Below the pieces are notes generated by a model. It was not told where the DNA came from and ran no database searches. It worked only from the letters and a program-made list of their open reading frames with translations. This document shows, piece by piece, positions 6,708 through 16,421 of a stretch of 36,978 nucleotides of DNA. The stretch's first letter is position 1. Each line of letters opens with the position of its first letter. Origin of the DNA: Weissella minor (GTDB taxonomy: Bacteria > Bacillota > Bacilli > Lactobacillales > Lactobacillaceae). Location: positions 44,329 to 81,306 of the forward strand of contig NZ_JQCD01000021.1 of the NCBI RefSeq assembly GCF_001437425.1, written 5' to 3'. Both the position numbers and the translations under genes were made by a program.

Positions 6708-6736
6708 ATTGTATGCTGATATCAGACTTAAGTCAA
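6708..6736 (-). promoter_or_regulatory. Promoter of the ABC transporter-kinase unit
   Basis: On the minus strand: TTGACT, 17-bp spacer, TACAAT. This is close to consensus at both boxes. Transcription would begin near 6701, about 26 nt before the ATG at 6674. It decides the start of the ABC gene. Confidence 0.75.
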
Positions 6737-6758
6737 TGTGTTTATCGTTGACCATAAG

Positions 6759-6784
6759 AAAAAGCCTCTCAATCATGAGAGGCT
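6759..6784 (-). terminator. Terminator of the PTS_EIIC_2 gene
   Basis: AGCCTCTC (6763-6770) and GAGAGGCT (6777-6784) form an 8-bp stem with a 6-nt loop. On the minus strand it is followed by T5 and lies directly after the stop codon at 6789. Confidence 0.85.
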
Positions 6785-6788
6785 CTTT

Positions 6789-7829
6789 TTAAACTTCTGG
6801 TAATTTCAAATCAGAAGGTTGGATTAATTTAAGGACTTTAACGAAGATGATTCGCATAAGTACAGCCATACCAACAGGCATGAAAATATAAACAATTAAT
6901 AAACGTAGACCAATGTTGGCGCCGGTACTTTCTTGGAAGGCGGTAATTGGACCGACAAAACCAGAGGCTCCAAAACCAGCCGAGAAGGCTGTCCCTTTAA
7001 TTTCTAGTGCAGCTGAAACTAGTCCAGTGGCCCCAGCAGAAATAATAATGGGTAGGAAGAGCTTAGGCTTTTCCAAAATATTAGCCATTTGAATCTTTGG
7101 TGAACCAAAGACTTGGGCGATTGTACCTCCGATTGGATTAACGCTAGCGCCAATCAAGGCCAAAGTCATGGCTCCGGCTACAATTCCGGTGTTCGCTGAA
7201 CCAGAACCAACACCACTGATGCTAATCGCTGTTGCGATTCCAACTGATGAAAGTGGTGACACAATCAAAATCGCAAAGGCAATTCCAAGTGTCATCCCCA
7301 TCAATAGTGGTGAGAGTGAAGTACTTTTAGCCACTAAATCACCAATCCAAGTTTGGACAGCGAGTGTATAAGGAAGGGTAAACAAGCCGATTGATCCACC
7401 TGTTAATAGAATGGCAGTGGGATTCAAAATCACACGCATTGAGCCGAGGTATCGTTGCAAAGTCATCGCAATAAAACCAGCGATAAATGACGTTAGCATG
7501 ATGTTTAGAATGACACCAGTCCCTGTGAAGACGAATTGTCCTTTTTGGGCAACCGCAATTCCTGAACCAATCAAAGTCGCTAAACTCATCGATGCGGATT
7601 CAAGTGGTGCTAATTTCAATAAGAGCCCCACTAACATGCCGGCGATGACGGGCAAAGCCGTTTGGGCCAAATTGACCATGAATGATAGCGTTTCAGTGAT
7701 GTTAGATGGCTCCATTAAAGATAAAATACCATTTAATAGAGCAGCTGGCATTAGCGCAACTAACACGGCAGTTGCATTTCCGTTTAATACGGCAAGTGTA
7801 TAATCTTTGAAAGACATTTTGGCTTCCAT
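6789..7829 (-). CDS. PTS_EIIC_2 family membrane protein (orphan PTS IIC-like)
   Basis: A 346-residue, very hydrophobic protein with roughly ten membrane segments. The Gly-rich and Ser-rich loops (GVGSGSANTGIVAGAM, GASVNPIGGTIAQVFGSPKIQ) and the ending are typical of the PTS_EIIC_2 family. The family is distantly related to sugar PTS IIC subunits, is sometimes called 'putative toxin regulator', and has unproven function. No IIA or IIB domain lies in the protein or beside it. The start is ATG 7829 with GAGGAG eight bases upstream; a TTG two codons earlier is too close to the RBS. It is transcribed divergently from rexB, with own terminator. Confidence 0.75.
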   Translation of the reverse strand: MEAKMSFKDYTLAVLNGNATAVLVALMPAALLNGILSLMEPSNITETLSFMVNLAQTALPVIAGMLVGLLLKLAPLESASMSLATLIGSGIAVAQKGQFVFTGTGVILNIMLTSFIAGFIAMTLQRYLGSMRVILNPTAILLTGGSIGLFTLPYTLAVQTWIGDLVAKSTSLSPLLMGMTLGIAFAILIVSPLSSVGIATAISISGVGSGSANTGIVAGAMTLALIGASVNPIGGTIAQVFGSPKIQMANILEKPKLFLPIIISAGATGLVSAALEIKGTAFSAGFGASGFVGPITAFQESTGANIGLRLLIVYIFMPVGMAVLMRIIFVKVLKLIQPSDLKLPEV

Positions 7830-8066
7830 AGGCAAATCTCCTCGGTTACGTTATATAGTTATAAATAATAGAATCTTACTATACTACAGAATCAGTTAAA
7901 ATGAGAGAAAATTAATGTTCTGATATAAAAAATTAATAATAATGAGATATAAGTTGATGAATTATCTTTTTTTACAATAAATGGAAGAATTATCGTCTTT
8001 ATTTTCGAGATGGAATTGGATGTTTGGTAAAATGAAAGAACAAAAGCTAGTAAGAAGCGAGGGCAT
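7830..8066. promoter_or_regulatory. Divergent intergenic region between PTS_EIIC_2 and rexB
   Basis: 237 bp of AT-rich DNA. For rexB the best signal is the extended -10 TGGTAAAAT (TAAAAT at 8028-8033) with no clear -35. For the minus-strand gene a TATAGT hexamer occurs around 7880-7885. No hairpin leader, operator repeat or small reading frame with an RBS was seen. Confidence 0.35.
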
Positions 8067-11000
8067 ATGATGGCGTTAGAAATATTTACCGGACCTGCAA
8101 GTTATGACCATGAATTGGCCTTACTTGAAAAAATGAAGCAGGTGCTCGAGTCTGATCCGCAGGCTGAATTGTTTTATATTGTCCCAAACCATATTAAATT
8201 TGAAAGTGAAATTAATGTTTTACAGCGCTTAGCAGAGTTAATGCACCATGTCAGCGGTGCAGTGTCGGTGCCACGCGTTCAAGTGTTTTCATTGAGCCGA
8301 CTTGCATGGTATTACATGAGTGAAGACCCAATTTATCATACAGCCAATGTTTCCAAAGATGCACTATTAATGCTGGTACAGCGGTTGTTACGCAAGAACC
8401 AAGCTGACCTACAATTGTATAAATCAATGCTAAATAAGCCTGGATTCGTGAGCCAGTTTACGGACCAATTAATGGAATTACGCCAGGCTGGTCTACAAAA
8501 ATCGGATTTAGAAGCGATTCAAGGTGATGTAAAAAATGCCCAGACATTGCTATATAAATTGCATGATTTGACACTGATTGGGGACCAGTTAGATGCCGTC
8601 TTAGCAGAGCGAGGTCAATATTTAAGTAGTGATTTACTATTAGCTTTAAAGGTGTATTTGAATACTGACAAAGTTAATTTGCGACATCATCAGTTCTTTA
8701 TTAATCGCTATTCACAGATGACCCAGGGCGAACGTGGTGTGACTGAGGCATTAATTGCGAATGCCCAGGCAGTGACATTGGGCTTGCCAACTGATAATTT
8801 AACGCTCCAGGCCGATACACCTGATTTGTATCGACCAGCCAAAAAGCTCGGTTTGAGCTTGATTGACTATGCCAAAAATTTGGACATCCCCACGCAGGTG
8901 ACGCCATTGACGCAACGCCGTCAGTTGAGTGAAACAATGGTAGCGGTTGAAGATTTCTGGGCTGAATATGAGCGCACTGGTGTCCAAACGAAACAAGGCG
9001 CTGCTGCAATTCCAGCAGATGAATTGCAAGTTTGGCAGGCCAATTCTCTGTATCAAGAAGTTGAGCAGATGGCACGTCAAATTCGGCAAGAGGTTGCAGC
9101 TGGTGAGCATCGTTATCGTGACTATTTACTATTAGCACGTGATTTGGGACCTTATCAAAATATTGTGCCAGCTGTCTTTAATCGTTTTGAAGTGCCGTTC
9201 TTTATGGACGCAGACTTATCAATGAGCGAGCATCCGTTCGTCGCTTTTTTGGACACGCTATTAAGTTTGTCAAAGGGGATTAATTTACAGTCGGTTATGA
9301 CATTACTTAAGACCGAATTGTTGCGACCGGTTGATATTGATTTAGCGAGCTATCGTGATGCGCTCGCACTCACTGAAAATTTTGCTTTAGCTAAAAATAT
9401 GCCAGTGTGGCGTTTTGAATCAACCACACCCTGGCAATATGATCGTCAAACGCTAGATATGGATGATGATACAGTGCGTGAGCGAGTAGAAGCTAAAGAC
9501 CAACAAATTGAATTAATTCACCAACAAATTAGTCAGGTTGTTAGTCCGTTTTTGAAGCAAATTGCCCAAGTGACTAATGCGCGTGATTTAGCTACTGCTT
9601 TATATCAATTTTTGATAGCACAAGGCGTTGACCAGCAATTGTTAGCATGGCGTGATGAAGCGGTGGCACAAGGTGATTTGAACTTAGCACAACAACCCGA
9701 ACAGGTTTGGCGAACTTTTATTGGGGTCTTGGATGATTTTGTGACTGTTTTTGATACAGAAGCAATGACCTTAGCCGAATTACAAGATGCGTTGCAAGCT
9801 GGCTTTAACAATGCGAGTTACTCGGGTATCCCTGCCACAATGGATCAAGTTCGTGTGTCTGAAAGTGGAATTGTGCAGAATGCCAATTATGATACGACGA
9901 TTGTTTTTGGAGCAACAAGTGCTAATTTACCAAGTAATATTAGAACTCAAGCGATTTTAAATGACCAAGATCGTGATATTTTACAACCACTATTACCAGC
10001 TGGGACCGAAATTCGGGGGACTGCTGAACAAGAAATGACCCAAGAACCCTATCTTATGTATAGTGCCATGATGAGTGCGACGCGACGTTTAATTTGGTTG
10101 TATGCAAGTAGTGACGGTGATAAGCCGCAACAAGCATCAACATATATTAACCGTTTGCAAAGCCGTTTTTCAGTGGAGACGCAAACATTCTTAGCTTTAC
10201 CAGAGCCAAGTTTAGGTCAATTGACCCAATTCGTGGGGACGCCGGCAAGTAGTTTAGCGCATCTGGTGATGGTTAAGCGCCTAGCGAAATTACAACATAC
10301 GGCGGTTCAAGCAAATTGGCAACGTTTAGAAAGTCAGATTTATAAGCTCATGCCGACGATGACGACAAAGTTAATGGGTAGTCTAGAATATGTCAGTCAA
10401 GCAACACCAATTCGCTCGGACTTGGTTACGGCATTGTTTGGACAGGATTTGAAGGCTTCAGTTTCACGTCTCCAAAGTTATGCCCGTAATCCATATGAAT
10501 TCTTTTTACAATATGGTTTGCGTTTACGTGAGCGTGAGGTGATGGATTTAACACCGGCCGAAAAAGGAACCTATCTACATGCTTTGTTTGAAGGGGTATT
10601 TAACCAATTAATTGCTGAAAATAAGGTCCTTGGACAAATGCAAGATGCTGAATTACAACAACGGGTTCAAGCATATGCGGAGCAGTTGTTGGCTAGTGGT
10701 GATATTACTTTCGACATTTTCAATAGTTCAGCACGGATGCGTTATTTAACTGCACAATTAAATCAACAAGTTATCTATGACTTAATGCAAATGCGTCGGG
10801 GACAACCAGATAATCAGCGTGTGCAAACAAAACGGACAGAGGTTGGATTTGGTCTTGGTAAAAACGGGTTACCACCAGTGAAGTATCAATTGGATCAAGG
10901 TTCAGTCACCGTGCGCGGAAAGATTGATCGTTTTGACCAAGTGACAACTGACGGCGGTCAATATTTGATGGTGGTCGATTATAAGTCGAGTGCGCGCAAG

Positions 11001-11609
11001 TTTGATTATAAGAAGGTATTGTCAGGCCTTGAACTACAATTGATGACCTACTGGGCAGCTTTAGCTGAAGCTGAATCAATGCCAATTGGTGGGGCAACAT
11101 TCTTTGATGCACAAACACCATTAGTTCGTGGGGACAAGTTACCGTTGGTATCCACTTTTACGGAATTACAACAAGCGGCTGATACCGAAAATGCGCAAGG
11201 TGGTAGCTACACAGGTGTGTTACGAAATGCACCAGATTTGTTGAAAGCACTTGATACACCTGAAGGTATGGACAAATTGTTTGGTTTTACCTTTAAAAAA
11301 GATGGTGTGTCATTGAAGGCAGGGCATGAAACTTACGCGGATGATGAGATTGACACTTTAGTGCGTTATAACGAATGGATGATTGAAAATATTGCAAATC
11401 ATATTTTGCAAGGTGAATTTCCATTGTTACCATATCGCGATAAGCAAACAAGTGGTTTGCAATACAGTGATTATGCACCTGTTATGTTGTTTGATGCGAT
11501 GCTTGGAAATACCTACCGCGATATTTCACAGTATCCAACCAAACGTGATGCCGTCTTAAAGCAGATGCATCTAGACTTAAATGATACCCCTGAAGAGGAG
11601 GAGAATTAA
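8067..11609 (+). CDS. rexB: RexB, ATP-dependent nuclease/helicase subunit B
   Basis: A 1180-residue AddB-type subunit of the RexAB double-strand-break repair complex, which resects DNA ends up to Chi. With RexA it replaces RecBCD. The N-terminal half is the inactivated helicase-like domain. The C-terminal RecB-type nuclease domain shows GKIDRFD (Asp near residue 954), VVDYKSS (Asp971, Lys973) and the downstream helix LELQLMTYW. I find no cysteine in the whole protein, so the four-Cys Fe-S staple of Bacillus AddB is absent, as expected for the RexB (type 2) family. Two ATGs in tandem (8067 and 8070) follow GAGGG at 8059-8063; the second has better spacing. The stop overlaps the rexA start by one base (TAATG), implying translational coupling. 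Confidence 0.95.
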   Translation: MMALEIFTGPASYDHELALLEKMKQVLESDPQAELFYIVPNHIKFESEINVLQRLAELMHHVSGAVSVPRVQVFSLSRLAWYYMSEDPIYHTANVSKDALLMLVQRLLRKNQADLQLYKSMLNKPGFVSQFTDQLMELRQAGLQKSDLEAIQGDVKNAQTLLYKLHDLTLIGDQLDAVLAERGQYLSSDLLLALKVYLNTDKVNLRHHQFFINRYSQMTQGERGVTEALIANAQAVTLGLPTDNLTLQADTPDLYRPAKKLGLSLIDYAKNLDIPTQVTPLTQRRQLSETMVAVEDFWAEYERTGVQTKQGAAAIPADELQVWQANSLYQEVEQMARQIRQEVAAGEHRYRDYLLLARDLGPYQNIVPAVFNRFEVPFFMDADLSMSEHPFVAFLDTLLSLSKGINLQSVMTLLKTELLRPVDIDLASYRDALALTENFALAKNMPVWRFESTTPWQYDRQTLDMDDDTVRERVEAKDQQIELIHQQISQVVSPFLKQIAQVTNARDLATALYQFLIAQGVDQQLLAWRDEAVAQGDLNLAQQPEQVWRTFIGVLDDFVTVFDTEAMTLAELQDALQAGFNNASYSGIPATMDQVRVSESGIVQNANYDTTIVFGATSANLPSNIRTQAILNDQDRDILQPLLPAGTEIRGTAEQEMTQEPYLMYSAMMSATRRLIWLYASSDGDKPQQASTYINRLQSRFSVETQTFLALPEPSLGQLTQFVGTPASSLAHLVMVKRLAKLQHTAVQANWQRLESQIYKLMPTMTTKLMGSLEYVSQATPIRSDLVTALFGQDLKASVSRLQSYARNPYEFFLQYGLRLREREVMDLTPAEKGTYLHALFEGVFNQLIAENKVLGQMQDAELQQRVQAYAEQLLASGDITFDIFNSSARMRYLTAQLNQQVIYDLMQMRRGQPDNQRVQTKRTEVGFGLGKNGLPPVKYQLDQGSVTVRGKIDRFDQVTTDGGQYLMVVDYKSSARKFDYKKVLSGLELQLMTYWAALAEAESMPIGGATFFDAQTPLVRGDKLPLVSTFTELQQAADTENAQGGSYTGVLRNAPDLLKALDTPEGMDKLFGFTFKKDGVSLKAGHETYADDEIDTLVRYNEWMIENIANHILQGEFPLLPYRDKQTSGLQYSDYAPVMLFDAMLGNTYRDISQYPTKRDAVLKQMHLDLNDTPEEEEN

Positions 11610-14600
11610 TGCAATTTACATCTTCACAAGCTGCGGCAATTTCACATAAAGATAAAAATATATTGGTTTCAGCATCAGCGGGGGCAGGAAAAACACGTGT
11701 GTTAGTTGAGCGCGTGTTACAAAGATTGTTGGCTGGCGAGAATATCAACGAATTTTTGATTGTGACCTTTACGAATGCCGCAGCTACCGAAATGAAAGAG
11801 CGTTTGGAAAGCGCCATTCGTGAGGCCATACCTGAGACGACCGGCGCAGAAAAGCAACATCTCTTAAAGCAATTACGCTTAATTAATGTTGCCAATATTT
11901 CGACTTTACATGCCTTTGCGATGCGTTTAATTGAACAGTATCACTATACAATTGATTTGGATCCACAGTTTCGTTTAGTCGATGATGCGGAAAATACCCT
12001 CATTAAACAAGAAGTTTATCAACAACAATTAGAATCAGTGTATGAGGCGGATGAACAAGAACCAGGTCGCCCCTTTGCTGAATTTGTATCGCAATTTAAG
12101 ACGAATGCGCAAAGTGATGATAAATTACGGCAAGCGGTGTTTACCCTATTTAACTTTGCGATGGCACGTCCAGATACACTGGATTGGTTAGATCATTTGC
12201 CTGATGCATATGTATCAGCAGATGATTTTGCCCAAAGCGAATTTTACCAGCAAGCCTTATTACCAAGCATGGTGGCAGACTTAGATGGCATGATTGATTT
12301 AGCACGTCAGGCAGTCGATGGTGCGCCAGATACGAATGATGAAGCGCCTGCTGAAAACCGTTTGCATAATTTAATGGATGATTTATCACAATTAGAAGAT
12401 GTGCAAATGATGCTACAAAATCCGGATCAGCCTTTTGATGCCATACGTCAGCAAGTGTTAAACATGCAATTTGCGACTTTTGGTAAAAATGAAGCCGGCA
12501 AGGCACCACGTTTTACAAAAGATTCACCTGTTAAGGACGCTTGGGCACCAATTGCTAAAGAACGTAAGGAACGGAATAATGACGTTGATGCGTGGCGTCA
12601 TCAATATTTTGTATTAGATTCTGCTGGAACTAAAGTCGCTATGGATGGTGCTAAGAAAACCTTGTTACAGTTAGTGGCGATGACCAAAACATTCCAGGAC
12701 GCATTTTTAGCTGAGAAATTACAACGTAAAGTGCTTGATTTTAATGATTTAGAACATTTCGCTTTAGCGATTGTTCAGCAAGAAGCGGTTGCGAATGAAC
12801 TTAAGCAACAGTATCGGGAAGTCATGGTTGATGAATATCAAGATACGAATCAACTGCAAGAAGCCATTTTGAGTCGGATTGCTGGGCCAGATAATACCTT
12901 CCAAGTTGGTGATATTAAGCAATCTATCTATAAGTTCCGACAAGCTGATCCAACATTATTTGGGTCGAAATTATTGGCTTATCCAGAGCGTGATGATAGT
13001 GAAGTGATTACACTACAGGAAAATTTCCGTTCACAACCGAATGTGACGAATTTTATTAATTATATTTTTGCGCAAATTATGAGTCGAGATTTAGGTGATG
13101 TGGACTATGCTGGAGATGCCGAATTGGTCGCCGGTGCCGATTACTATCCAGACGATATTGCTAAGCAAGCTAATTTACTCGTTTATTTGCAAGAAAGCGA
13201 TGCTGAGGCAACAGACGATTCAACGGTTGCAGTTGACCAGCAAAAACAATTTGATGGAACGAGTGGTCAAATCACAGTATTGGCCCGTAAAATTCAACAA
13301 ATTATGCAAGACCCTGATTATCAAATTTTTGATCGTAAAGCACAGGCCAAGCGCCGCCCTAAGTATTCGGACATTACGATTTTGGTGCCAACGAAAAATC
13401 AGAACTTAGATGTTTTGGATATTTTAGGTGAACAAAACATCCCCGTGACGATTGAAGGGACAGAAAACTTTTTCCAGACGACCGAAATTTCAGTGATGCT
13501 AAGTCTTTTGCGAATTATTGATAATCCGCATCAAGACATTCCTTTGGCGGCTGTTTTACATTCGCCTTTGTATGGTTTGGATGATAATGACTTAGCCTGG
13601 ATTCGTCTGCAAAACCAACAAGATGATTTTTATCAGGCCCTTGAAACTGTGATGCAGACTGAGGCGCCTATCGCGGGTGTTGATCCGCAAAGTGATAAAG
13701 TCCGGCCTGTTTTGACCCAATTTATGCATGACCTTGAAAGCTTTAAGCGCTTAGCGACGCAAAATCAAATTGTGACGTTAATCTGGCAAATTTATAATCA
13801 GACCGGTTGGTTGGATTATGTCGGTGGTTTACCATCAGGCGCACAACGGCAAGCTAATCTACATGCCTTGTATCAACGCGCTGCTAGTTATCAAAAGTCA
13901 TCCTTTGTGGGCTTGTACCAATTCATTCAATACGTCCTTGAATTGCAGAGTCAGGATAAGGATTTGAGTGCAGCCGACGCGAATACGACGGATGATTCCA
14001 TCCATTTGATGACGATTCATCATTCAAAGGGTTTGGAATTTCCAATTGTCTTTGTACTTAATAGCACCCATCAAATGGTGTCGTTAAATGAATCAACCGG
14101 TCCGATTTTGGCCGATGCAAAGGCTGGTGTAGGTGTTGATTATGTAGATACTGCTCATAATTTGTCACTCCCAACACCACAACGTGAATTAGTCAAGCAA
14201 GCGCGTAAAGCTGGTGCATTTGCGGAACAGTTACGTGTACTATATGTGGCCTTGACGCGTGCTGAACAGAATTTATACCTTGTTGGTACATACAAGACGG
14301 TCGACGAATTGAATCGCATTTGGCAAATGAGTGCATTCGGTACGCAATGGATGCTACCAAATTGGGTACGAAAAAATGCCAAGTCGTATATGGATTTGGC
14401 CGGGATGGCGTTGATGCGTCATCCACAAGCCGATGTTAAAATGCAGCATGCATTTGCCCAAGTTGGCGCAACGTTTGATTCAACGATTGAACAAGCGTTA
14501 CCAGAAAAGCATGCCTTTGAATTTGATGTTGAATTTTTCAATCAATATAGTTTACAGAATATTGCGAGTCACCAAACTGAACCACAAGCTGTGATGGAAG

Positions 14601-15379
14601 TTGATTTGACAGATCAAGCACAAGCCGTTCAAGATTGGTCACAAGTGCTGAACTTTAACTATCCCTATGAAGCAGCAACGCGCGCAACTGCTTATCAGTC
14701 GATTTCTGAATTAAAGCGGCTCTTTGAAGATCCTGACTTATCTCAAGGACGTCAAAGTGCTGATGTCCGCCTTTCTGCAGAAGGGACAACGGGTTTGCGT
14801 TTTGTGAATGACCAATTGGATCAACCGCAATTTATGCAAACGCAAACTAATCAGGTGTCTGCAGCAGCAGTGGGAACGGCAACGCATATGATTATGCAAC
14901 GAGCTGACCTCAGTGCGGGGGCACCGACCCTAGCGCAATTACAAAAATTGCTTGATCAGTTAGTCGCGACCGCATCAATTGAGGCAGCTGTCGCGCAGAA
15001 AGTGCAGTTAGCGCAAGTGGCGAGTTTCTTTACTGATAATGCGTTAGGGCAGCAAATGGTTGCGCATGCAGATAGTTTGCAACGAGAAGTACCGTTCTCG
15101 CTACTGCTGAATGCAAATAGCTTGTATAAGGATTATAATGGGAATGAACGTGTGTTGGTCCATGGAATTATTGACGGTTATTTCATGGTTGGTGATACCG
15201 TGTGGCTCTTTGATTATAAAACTGACCATATCGGAAAACAGTCCGCTAGTGAAATCTTGCCGGCGCGTTATAGTGGTCAGCTAAATCTGTATGCCCAAGC
15301 CTTAGTGGCGCAAGGGTTACCTTATCCAAGACGTTTTATTTATTCATTCGACGCTAAAGAAACCGTAGAACTTACTTAA
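11609..15379 (+). CDS. rexA: RexA, ATP-dependent helicase/nuclease subunit A
   Basis: A 1256-residue UvrD/Rep superfamily 1A helicase fused to a C-terminal RecB nuclease domain, full length for AddA/RexA. I see Walker A SASAGAGKT (residues 21-29), Walker B VDEYQDTN (about 407), helicase motif IV-like LQENFRSQP, motif V/VI (MTIHHSKGLEFPIVFV and LRVLYVALTRAEQNLYLVG), and the nuclease catalytic segment LFDYKTD (Asp near 1202). It unwinds and cuts DNA from broken ends together with RexB. The RBS GGAGGAG lies inside the last codons of rexB, and the 1-bp overlap fixes the start. A 2-hydroxyacid dehydrogenase gene follows after 17 bp and is probably in the same transcript. Confidence 0.96.
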   Translation: MQFTSSQAAAISHKDKNILVSASAGAGKTRVLVERVLQRLLAGENINEFLIVTFTNAAATEMKERLESAIREAIPETTGAEKQHLLKQLRLINVANISTLHAFAMRLIEQYHYTIDLDPQFRLVDDAENTLIKQEVYQQQLESVYEADEQEPGRPFAEFVSQFKTNAQSDDKLRQAVFTLFNFAMARPDTLDWLDHLPDAYVSADDFAQSEFYQQALLPSMVADLDGMIDLARQAVDGAPDTNDEAPAENRLHNLMDDLSQLEDVQMMLQNPDQPFDAIRQQVLNMQFATFGKNEAGKAPRFTKDSPVKDAWAPIAKERKERNNDVDAWRHQYFVLDSAGTKVAMDGAKKTLLQLVAMTKTFQDAFLAEKLQRKVLDFNDLEHFALAIVQQEAVANELKQQYREVMVDEYQDTNQLQEAILSRIAGPDNTFQVGDIKQSIYKFRQADPTLFGSKLLAYPERDDSEVITLQENFRSQPNVTNFINYIFAQIMSRDLGDVDYAGDAELVAGADYYPDDIAKQANLLVYLQESDAEATDDSTVAVDQQKQFDGTSGQITVLARKIQQIMQDPDYQIFDRKAQAKRRPKYSDITILVPTKNQNLDVLDILGEQNIPVTIEGTENFFQTTEISVMLSLLRIIDNPHQDIPLAAVLHSPLYGLDDNDLAWIRLQNQQDDFYQALETVMQTEAPIAGVDPQSDKVRPVLTQFMHDLESFKRLATQNQIVTLIWQIYNQTGWLDYVGGLPSGAQRQANLHALYQRAASYQKSSFVGLYQFIQYVLELQSQDKDLSAADANTTDDSIHLMTIHHSKGLEFPIVFVLNSTHQMVSLNESTGPILADAKAGVGVDYVDTAHNLSLPTPQRELVKQARKAGAFAEQLRVLYVALTRAEQNLYLVGTYKTVDELNRIWQMSAFGTQWMLPNWVRKNAKSYMDLAGMALMRHPQADVKMQHAFAQVGATFDSTIEQALPEKHAFEFDVEFFNQYSLQNIASHQTEPQAVMEVDLTDQAQAVQDWSQVLNFNYPYEAATRATAYQSISELKRLFEDPDLSQGRQSADVRLSAEGTTGLRFVNDQLDQPQFMQTQTNQVSAAAVGTATHMIMQRADLSAGAPTLAQLQKLLDQLVATASIEAAVAQKVQLAQVASFFTDNALGQQMVAHADSLQREVPFSLLLNANSLYKDYNGNERVLVHGIIDGYFMVGDTVWLFDYKTDHIGKQSASEILPARYSGQLNLYAQALVAQGLPYPRRFIYSFDAKETVELT

Positions 15380-15396
15380 ATGCTGGAGGAATACGC

Positions 15397-16371
15397 ATGA
15401 CAAAACCTAAGATTTTATTGACTGGATTACCTCATCCCGACCAAATTGCGGAGTATTCAGACCGTTTTGATTTTACGTATGCAACGGACAAGCCTTACAC
15501 GCGTGAAGAATTATTAGCGCAATTGCCAGAGCAAGATGGTGTTGTCTTATTTGGTTATAAAGCGGATAAAGAGTTTATTGATACTGGTGCTAACTTAAAG
15601 ATTATTGCAACGAATAGTGTTGGATTTGACCATGTTGATATTGATTATGCGCAATCTAAGGGAATCGTTGTGGCGAATACACCAGCAGCGGTGCGTGTTC
15701 CGACGGCCGAAACAGCCTTAACATTGATGTTAAGTGTGACCCGTCGTTTCAATGAATACAATAACAAGATGCATGCCGGTGAGTGGACGCCAATGACCAA
15801 TGTTGATAACTTGGGAACGAGTGTGCAAGGCAAGACCTTAGGAATTTTTGGTATGGGTCGCATTGGTAAAACTATGGCAGGCTTTGGTCAAATGTTGGGG
15901 ATGGATGTGATTTATCATAATCGTCATCAACTATCACCAGAGGCCGAAGCTGAGGCCGGTGTAAAGTTTGTGAGTTTTGATGAATTGGTGCAACAAGCGG
16001 ATGTGTTGAGTTTGCATGCGCCAGCAACACCTGAGACGGCAAATATTATTAATGCGGATGTGTTTAAGGCTATGAAGCCAAGTGCCTTCTTAATTAATGT
16101 TGCTCGCGGTGCGTTGGTCAATGAAGCAGATTTGGAAGTGGCCTTAAAGGAACACCAAATTGCTGGAGCTGGCTTAGATGTATACGCGGACGAGCCAAAT
16201 GTCCCAGCGGGTCTAACACAATTTGAAAATGTTGTGATGACACCACATGCTGGTACTGGAACTGTTGAAGCGCAAACAGCCATTTTTGTGGAAGCTTTGA
16301 ATAATTTAGTTGCAACTTTACTTGATGAGCAACCAACGAATATGGTTAATCATGTTGCAAAATATGAATAA
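15397..16371 (+). CDS. D-isomer-specific 2-hydroxyacid dehydrogenase, NAD(P)-dependent
   Basis: A 324-residue protein of the D-2-hydroxyacid dehydrogenase family, nearest in motif layout to the glyoxylate/hydroxypyruvate reductase or gluconate 2-dehydrogenase branch. The Rossmann signature is FGMGRIGKTMA (151-161). The catalytic triad is Arg237 (NVARGALV), Glu266 (YADEPNVP) and His284 (TPHAGTGT). NSVGFDHVD (73-81) is the usual substrate-loop region. It would reduce a 2-keto acid such as glyoxylate, hydroxypyruvate or 2-ketogluconate with NAD(P)H. Substrate is not determinable here, and it lacks features of the D-lactate dehydrogenase branch. RBS GGAGG ten bases upstream. Located 17 bp after rexA and ended by a strong terminator. 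Confidence 0.88.
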   Translation: MTKPKILLTGLPHPDQIAEYSDRFDFTYATDKPYTREELLAQLPEQDGVVLFGYKADKEFIDTGANLKIIATNSVGFDHVDIDYAQSKGIVVANTPAAVRVPTAETALTLMLSVTRRFNEYNNKMHAGEWTPMTNVDNLGTSVQGKTLGIFGMGRIGKTMAGFGQMLGMDVIYHNRHQLSPEAEAEAGVKFVSFDELVQQADVLSLHAPATPETANIINADVFKAMKPSAFLINVARGALVNEADLEVALKEHQIAGAGLDVYADEPNVPAGLTQFENVVMTPHAGTGTVEAQTAIFVEALNNLVATLLDEQPTNMVNHVAKYE

Positions 16372-16376
16372 AAAAT

Positions 16377-16417
16377 AAAAGACCAGATGCACACTTTGTT
16401 GTGGATCTGGTCTTTTT
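16377..16417. terminator. Bidirectional terminator
   Basis: AAAAGACCAGAT (16377-16388) pairs with ATCTGGTCTTTT (16405-16416), 12 bp perfect, with an additional short inner stem. It serves the dehydrogenase (+) and the MFS gene (-), which converge. Confidence 0.9.
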
Positions 16418-16421
16418 CATT

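Noticed and set aside
6675-6776. Longer N-terminus for the ABC exporter
   Set aside because: The extension contains a near-consensus promoter and the terminator of the preceding gene, and has no family-like residues.
8701-9138. Minus-strand open frames inside rexB, including 145- and 103-codon ones
   Set aside because: No ribosome binding sites, atypical composition, and full overlap with a well-supported gene.
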